From Phorcus lineatus (lineage: Eukaryota > Mollusca > Gastropoda > Trochida > Trochidae), in assembly GCA_921293015.1 (NCBI GenBank), contig OV121092.1:5152001-5216000 (forward strand): a stretch of 64,000 nt of DNA, given 5' to 3'. The position numbers were made by a program, and so were the translations under genes. Positions 57,301-64,000 of the stretch are shown one piece after another; position 1 is the first letter of the stretch, and every line of letters starts with the position of its first letter. A model generated the notes under the pieces. That model worked only from the letters and a program-made list of their open reading frames with translations. It had not been told where the DNA came from and did no database searches.

Positions 57301-59850
57301 GGGACAATACATCTAATTTCCAATATATTATTTTTCATAAACTGTGGAGAATCGGGATACGCATTGTATCGCAACCATTGTATCGTGATGATAATCGTTT
57401 CGAAGGTTCCTTGGCAATACCTTCATAATATATCGTCTCGCCTATTTGAACTGGAATAGGTACACATCATCCTGACTATCCAGGTCTATCAAAAATATTG
57501 ACTTAACCCAAAGGTTTTATGTGATTGTATCCTCCTAGAGGGTACAACGACACCCTGGATTCAAATTCTTAAATTCGTACGTCATATAAAAATTTTCGTG
57601 GGGGCGCTCGTTATCAGAGAAACCGAAGTGAAACTCAAATGGCTTTTCTTCTAAATTTCAGTTCAGATCAATTTTGTGTACGTATTATTATGGCTATAAG
57701 AGAGGTTACTGACGCCATCTATTAATAACGTAAGAGGTGTGATGTCATTTAAAAATGGGTTCCTGAACAAGGAGTCATTCAGGAAACATATTCTCTGAAC
57801 TAAACATTGTTTCACATACGACATTGCCTGAATGGAATACATTTGATTCAATTTTCAAAAGTTCCATTCATGGTTGTGACTTCTTTTTTACGGGTTTATT
57901 ATATAAAATTAAACACGACTGCACTCCACCTTTCCTATATAGTACTATTGTTTAAAAAGGGTATCTCTGTCAAGACATATTACCAAGGTATTTTCAATTT
58001 GAGTATTGTTTAGCATATGCTCGTAATGCTCGTAATGAGATCAGATTATCAAGAAATTTACGTGACTGTTATAAGAGTTGTTTCTCAGTGGAACATTCTT
58101 AACCCTACACTCACGTCATAATTGGCAAAGGTTCCTTTGTGTATCGATACACTATACGACTAGCAGTATATTGACTTGAGATAAAAAAAAATTATTAGAT
58201 ATCGTCAATAATTTTCTTTTAAAATATCGTGGATTCCAATGTCGTCGTTTTCAAAAAGTAAATTACAATTATTGATTTACGGTTATCAAACCTAACGTCA
58301 AATACTGTCCTATCTGCTCAAGTCTTGTATTAGATTATTTCTATATTAGTTTACGAGAACATTGAAAAAACCTTTGAATACAAATAGTGTTGCATGGTTG
58401 TTTTTCAATATGTGAATCCAACAAACTGTACATGTACATGCAGGTAAAAGCATGTGCAAACTTTTAATCAGTTTGGAAATCCCGATATGGCGTGCACAAG
58501 TTTTCGCTGTGCAAACATAAATGTTAATCTCCTCAAGGAACACTTTCAAACCTGTAGGCCTCAAGTCATAATTATCTTTCAAGGTAAGGGTTGTTCTAAT
58601 TGCACACACTAGAAGCTTATAGTAAAGTACACCGCATTAAAAGCTTTATACTATCTACATAATTTCTTTACAATTCTTTCAAAAGCTGTTTGAAATCTGC
58701 ACTATTGTTAAAAAGCGTGATATACGGTCTTTGTTTTATATAGAGGATGAGATCTAAACATTTATCTGAAATCTAGTTATCAAGCTTAAAGATAAAAACC
58801 CAACATAAATACCAGGAAGCAACTAGCACAACAGCAATGACTGTTGAGGGAAATAACAACTTTAGGCTATAAAACAACAATTGTTTTCAATGAATCTGCA
58901 TTCGATTGGGCAGCCTCGTCATCAATGTAAGAAAATTGTATATCCCTTTGCCATGATTCATTAATCAATAATATGTTATTAATTGATTTTTAGAAATTTG
59001 TTCAATGAAGATAAAACAAATTTCGTATGCAAACAATATAGCAATGTCTCTACTTTGTGTAAGACTAGTGCACTAACTTGAAAGCATTTCTATGACCCTG
59101 AACTTTCTATCAGCAAATATCACAAACCAATTTCAGTTTGATCAACTGCGACATATTCCTATAAAGACCAAAACAGTTATTCTTAAAAAAGGAAATTAGA
59201 AATTTAAAGTTGACAAATCATTGTTTTGAAATAATTTCATAAAAATGCATTTAATCTCTCTGCCAAATTGTAGTTGCAACAATTTGAATAAGCTGTCTTT
59301 TACATTACACGACTATTCTGTTCCATCACATTACATTAACAATAGTGACCTTCTACAGATGCAAAAGAAAATGAATATCAGTGCTCTGAAGTGAATGAGG
59401 GATCGTCAATTTTTCATTCATTTCCAAACGTTGTTTAGCACTGCTGCTTTATAGGCGATTTTGTTTTATGGACATTATTTTGGATAATCTATAAAATATG
59501 TTTTTGTAGCAAGCCTGCATGAATCGTGTGAGGTATTAATACTTGGTCATATTTAAGTAATTAATATGTATCCCAGGATAAGATGTCAGTCATCTTTCAT
59601 CCTGATCCTCGAGAAAGACATATAAATGAACCATTTCAGAATATTTCTGTAAGTTTAAACTATCTCAGCTTTAGGACTGCCATTTAGATTTCACATCTTG
59701 TGGTAGACATTCTTCTTAAAACGTGACTTTTCTATGAATGCCACGAAACTATATCGACTAGTTTATGTTATACATTTGGTAACATTGCACCTGAGGGAAT
59801 ATTTGGCTGTGAGTACCCTTTTTTTGAAAAATCAATGCTTTCATAAGAAA
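57301..59850. other. Intergenic DNA
   Basis: No gene recognised; short frames only. Confidence 0.45.
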
Positions 59851-60396
59851 TTCTATTCTTAACATTAAATGTTTGGATGAAGCTTGTGAGAAAAAACCTT
59901 TTTATTTAGAAGACATTAATGAAGTTTTAGCTCAATTAGAATTGATAAAGTGTTATGGAATGGTTTAGAGAACGTAGGTGAATATTTCAATTCTTAACAT
60001 TAAATGTTTGGGTGATGCTTGTGAAAAAACACTTATACATTGAGAAGACATTGATGAAAATTTAGCTCAATTAAAGTTGATATAGTTTTTTGAAATGGTA
60101 TAGAAAACGGAAGTGAATATTTCTATTCTTAGCAATAAATGTTTAAATGATGCTTGTGAAAAAACACTTATACATTGAGAAGACATTGATGATGTTTTAG
60201 CTCAGTTAAGGTTGATAAAGTGTTTTGAAATGGTTTAGAGAACGGAAGTGAATATTTCTATTCTAAGCAATAAATGTTTAAATGATGCTTGTGAGAAAAC
60301 ACTTATACATTGAGAAGACATTGATGAAGTTTTAGCTCAATTAGAATTGATAAAGTGTTATGAAATGGTTTAGAGAACGGAAGTGAATATTGACGA
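59851..60396 (+). repeat. 135-bp tandem repeat, four units, protein-like in one frame
   Basis: Units begin at about 59851, 59986, 60121 and 60256, all exactly 135 bp apart. One + strand frame gives a 45-residue repeat with strong protein character: IKCLDEACEKKPFYLEDINE, then VLAQLELIKCYGMV in unit 1. Every unit has a stop after that segment (GTT TAG), and units 2-4 share a further TGA in the middle, so the array as it stands cannot be translated through. It may be the amplified remnant of a coding or exonic repeat. Confidence 0.9.
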
Positions 60397-62144
60397 CAGG
60401 GTGGTCACAGGTTACACTTGGCAGGTGCCCTCATAATAAGAATTCATCATTTTGAAATTGTTATAGATAAGAACATGTCATTTGTCAAGGTGAAAGCCTT
60501 GTATTATCGTTTGTCATAGTACAACTTTATGTCATAGAAAAGTCATTATTTGTATAGAAGATGTGACACACGAACCACGTATATAGTCGAAAGAATAAGC
60601 TTGCAATGTGTTAAAGAGGAATTGTGAATGTCTTAAATGGTAATTATGTGTACTAGTCAATACAATGATCACCTCCTTAGCAAATTTTGTTTTCGAAATT
60701 GCAAATCAATTTTTAAAGTTGTATTTATATGCATTTTATGCCTAGTTGCATTATTTCATAAACGAAACGCTTAAAGAGGAGACGTAACGCATAATTGTGA
60801 TTATTACAAATTATTATTTGTAGTCGCTTCACTTATAAGAATCAATAGAGCCAAAAAATAAGAAAATATACGCTTTAATTCGACTACTAGAAGACCTTTT
60901 ATACCCCTGTTTTGGATAACCGCCTAATGAGCCTTGCGAACGCTTACACAAAATCACCGAAGCATGACTCAAAGCCACGCCCAGTGTGTGACGTGCTAGT
61001 CGTCAGCTGAAAGTCCAGCCCTTTGATTTTCTCTGTATTGTTAAGTTAATTCAACAACAAAATAGAGACAATAGCATGGCCGTAAGAATTTCAAAATACG
61101 ATATGTAACTGCTTCATGATATCAACTTTCCCTCTTAGTCGTCAAATCCATTTGGATTGGACTGTGACAATCCTTGGACGCGGTTTTCTTGGGTGGGTTT
61201 ATATAAAAAAAGTTAAGAACTTGGTCGGTGAGGGATCCATTACTATGGGATATCACGTAGTGTTACAACATTTATTATCGATATGAAGTTCAAAATTGTC
61301 TCGAAAAATATGAAGGTTTTTGTAATAAACGGAAGAGAATGTAAAAACGTTTTTAATGTTTGCTGTAGAAAAAATAATTTTATTTCACTTCACTTATGAC
61401 AACTTAGTACTTAGTGGATGATTCGTTTGTATTTAACTAACGTATGTTATATTGTTAGCTAGTATAACATCTCACACCGTGTTGCAATATCTCTGTCTTC
61501 GAATTTAACAATCAATGACATAAAAACATACCTGGCGCAAGCGTTAAAAACATCCTATGTAATCCTAAAGAAAGTTGGTACCCATTATTCACGATATACT
61601 TTTTTAAATGTGTGTCATCGTCCGTAGAAGTGCATGAGCCAAATCTCATTCTATTAATTTATTGGTTGAATATTTATTCTACAAGTTAATTGGTTCAAAA
61701 TGACCGGACGCCGTGACAATACACTAAGTAGCAGTCGAATGCCAAGATTACGCCATTATGACAGGACATATATTCCGCTTGGTGGATCCAAGGCGTTAAA
61801 ATTCAAAAGGTATAATTAGTGGCCATTAAATCAAGAATTGAAATTGAATGCGATAGGATTATAAAACGGCCACCTGTGTGTCATAAAAAATAAGACTATT
61901 TAAACCAGTCTGATTGTTGTGACAACATCTGGCAGACGTCGTAATTGATGTACACATGCTATGGCATAGTGCGCATAGCATCACATTTAAAACACTGTCT
62001 TTCGCTTGGAACAATACAAATAATTAAAGATATATTCAACATCAATTTATCGGAGGTTTGAGTTGCTTGGATGACTTTAGTTATGTTTAAACAGTTGTTT
62101 AGAATGTGAGATTTCCTGTTGTTTTTTCATTAAGGAGGTTATAC
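60397..62144. other. Intergenic DNA
   Basis: No gene. A small GC-richer patch at about 60955-61015 contains CCACGCCC and GTGACGTGC. Confidence 0.4.
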
Positions 62145-62240
62145 TTCCGCCGACTAGCACGTCACGCGGCAGGACACGCAGCTGGACACGCCTCAGTGAC
62201 CACGGGCCAGTTCAGTTCTGTTCACTGGTGCTAATTAGCT
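62145..62240. promoter_or_regulatory. GC/CpG-rich patch, possible promoter or untranslated exon
   Basis: CGCCGACTAGCACGTCACG, then GCGGCAGGACACGCAGC, in otherwise AT-rich DNA, about 1.8 kb before a possible acceptor at the window edge. It resembles the compact promoter island of the peptide gene, but no start codon and splice donor can be paired with confidence. Confidence 0.25.
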
Positions 62241-62769
62241 GGTGATTGGAAAAAGTCGTATTAAAGTTGTTTATAGGCCGATTTCGAAAATTTAAACTCA
62301 AGTTACTGGCAAATTAGAATACGTATTTTATGAATCACGAAAGTTGCCATGGGTCATTTCAGTCGATCTTTAAGCTTGACTAAACCTTTGTCTAAAGTGT
62401 TTGTCATCCTTATTTCAATAATATGTTTAATTTGACTTGTTGCTACTACAATCATTGATGAAAACTTAAGTTGGTGATGTTAGAAATGTAACACTGACGA
62501 TCAATTGCTTTTGACCAAACACAAGGTATTCGTTTACGTATTTCTCGATGTGCAATGTCGGGTTTGACCTGACCTGTAATGCTGGGCTTAGAGAGACAGA
62601 AACTCCCATATTATTTTGCCGTCAGTATGATAAGTGTAGGGCCTACCAGAGTAACAATTAATCAGGTGTGGCTTAATTATCTTATTATATCTAATAAGTG
62701 TTTGAAAGGCAATCCAACTCAGTCAACATTCGACCCAGCAAGAGCAATCCATTATAAGTTGTATTCTAC

Positions 62770-63190
62770 TCTGTGAAAAACATTACTATATCCTTAAGGA
62801 TGATATATCTTTGTCTTGCGTCCAGACAATTGGATCCCAAGACATGCATACATAGTTCAAACAACCTCAAAAGACTCTTTTTCCGGACCTTAAAGGACAT
62901 GATTTGTATATTTCTTCATACTAGAACCTATAACTTACACAATCCCGCTCTCAAAGTACCGTAGAGGGTATAGAATCTTGTTAAAGTAAAAGATATGAAA
63001 CCTTCAGAGCTGTACTATGATATTTATAACGAAGTATTGCTGTAACTGTTATATACGGGCCTCCCAAGTGTCCCTTTTACAGTATTATCCTCTAAGAAAA
63101 GAAGATAGTAGATGTCTAAAGGTACTGCCGGTAAAAGTACACAGTCTGCGTATGAATGCATATTTCATCTTAGATAATGCTATTAAAGAG
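62770..63190 (+). repeat. Dispersed repeat family R4, copy 2
   Basis: Partner of 56740-57070. It carries extra sequence at about 62895-62965 and 63115-63150 relative to copy 1. Confidence 0.88.
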
Positions 63191-63993
63191 AAACACTGAT
63201 CTATTTACAATTGGTAGAGTGACGTTTTTTTAGTAAATTTAGATCCATAAGACATTTGTTTAGTGTTTTGTACCAAAAAATACATTACAAAGATACAAAT
63301 AATTTTGTGTTTGGAAATAAGAGGCGTATACAGAGATTATCAAAGCTTTAAATATAATCTTAAGTCGTAAGCTTGATATTAGTATACCGTCATATGCCTC
63401 AGAGTTTAAAACACAGTATGTCAATTTAACTATAACAACAATTTCAGAGTCTTTGGCGTCAGCTCGACTGTACCGTATCATCGATGCCCGTGCACGATGT
63501 CCACGGACTGGAAGAGGTATTTGGGAACCTCAGATGACGTTTCTTGTAGCAAGCCTAGGACATTGCCGACTATTTCAAAGAATTTCCATCTCATGACCTC
63601 ATTTCTAGAAACAGATCGTATCTGACCAATACTAACACACATGGCAAAGTTCAGTTAGAAGTAGCTCGAAAGATATATATTATCACATGTTTAACATCCT
63701 AATGCTTCGAAATATATCTGTACACGCCACGTGTACTAACCATTTCTGACATTTAGGACGAGCAAACATAACTTTCCAATAGAATGTGGATACTAGCAAG
63801 CTATTCCTAAAATTGAACGTATACTCCATTGATATAATTCACCAGGAAAAGAAGACAAGTTTCACTATATTTTCGATCTGAAGCTTTTCTCTAACGTCTG
63901 CAGTATATTCCATAACATTTCATAAATAAAATAATTGTCAATCGTTATAAATAATAATCCTTTAGCTTACTAATTTCTGTTTTATATTTGTTT
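63191..63993. other. Intergenic or intronic DNA at the right edge
   Basis: Nothing recognised before the possible acceptor. Confidence 0.4.
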
Positions 63994-64000
63994 CAGCTAT
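63976..64000 (+). other. Possible splice acceptor and start of an exon
   Basis: TTCTGTTTTATATTTGTTTCAG is a textbook polypyrimidine tract with acceptor; an exon could begin at 63997. The window ends four bases later, so it cannot be tested here. Confidence 0.3.

Overview
This is AT-rich nuclear DNA from an animal, most likely a spiralian and probably a mollusc. That is an inference from four things: a spliced gene with an 18.8-kb first intron, tRNA-derived SINE-like units, a GTCC-rich repeat end of a kind common in molluscan DNA, and a transposase-like protein family known from many aquatic invertebrates. There is no operon, bacterial gene, rRNA or CRISPR array. Gene density is very low.

The one convincing host gene is on the + strand from about 33.5 to 55.1 kb. 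It has a compact CpG-containing promoter (about 33.46-33.60 kb), a signal-peptide exon (33648-33708), an 18.8-kb intron, an exon for the propeptide and a cysteine-loop peptide (52527-52729), a 2.1-kb intron, a short last exon (54825 onward) and a poly(A) signal (55054-55059). The predicted 98-residue product has the layout of a neuropeptide or peptide-hormone precursor: signal peptide, spacer, Lys-Arg site, then a peptide starting Gln-Leu-Cys with a second Cys 13 residues later. I cannot assign it to a named family.

Most of the rest is mobile DNA and its debris, several pieces with exact insertion footprints. (1) 4.7-7.55 kb: a DDE-like transposase gene with a decayed 5' part, a frameshift, and an intact 539-codon main frame. 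(2) 12.4, 14.9, 37.0 and 38.1 kb: a MITE family with CATCCTGC termini; three copies have 8-9 bp target duplications. (3) 18368-20636: a 2269-bp terminal-inverted-repeat element with an exact 8-bp duplication, built inside from ~341-bp tandem units that each carry a hairpin. (4) 26672-27951: a Harbinger-like element (TTA duplications) whose arms are dense degenerate ACGTA repeats and whose centre holds a miniature gene with TATA box, 52-codon frame and poly(A) signal. (5) 50490-50851: a degraded miniature LTR element. (6) 55354-56300: a TTAA-flanked T2/Kolobok-like element. (7) tRNA-derived units at 29.2 and 47.9 kb.

Between these lie dispersed repeat families, minisatellites (22, 46, 53, 54, 135 and 341 bp units), microsatellites and a set of long palindromes. 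Four of the palindromes share an odd property: their CTCG/CGAG tetramers keep the same orientation on both arms. Perfect TGACGTCA sites also look over-represented, four of six lying in intron 1 of the peptide gene. A good splice acceptor at the right edge may begin an exon of the next gene.
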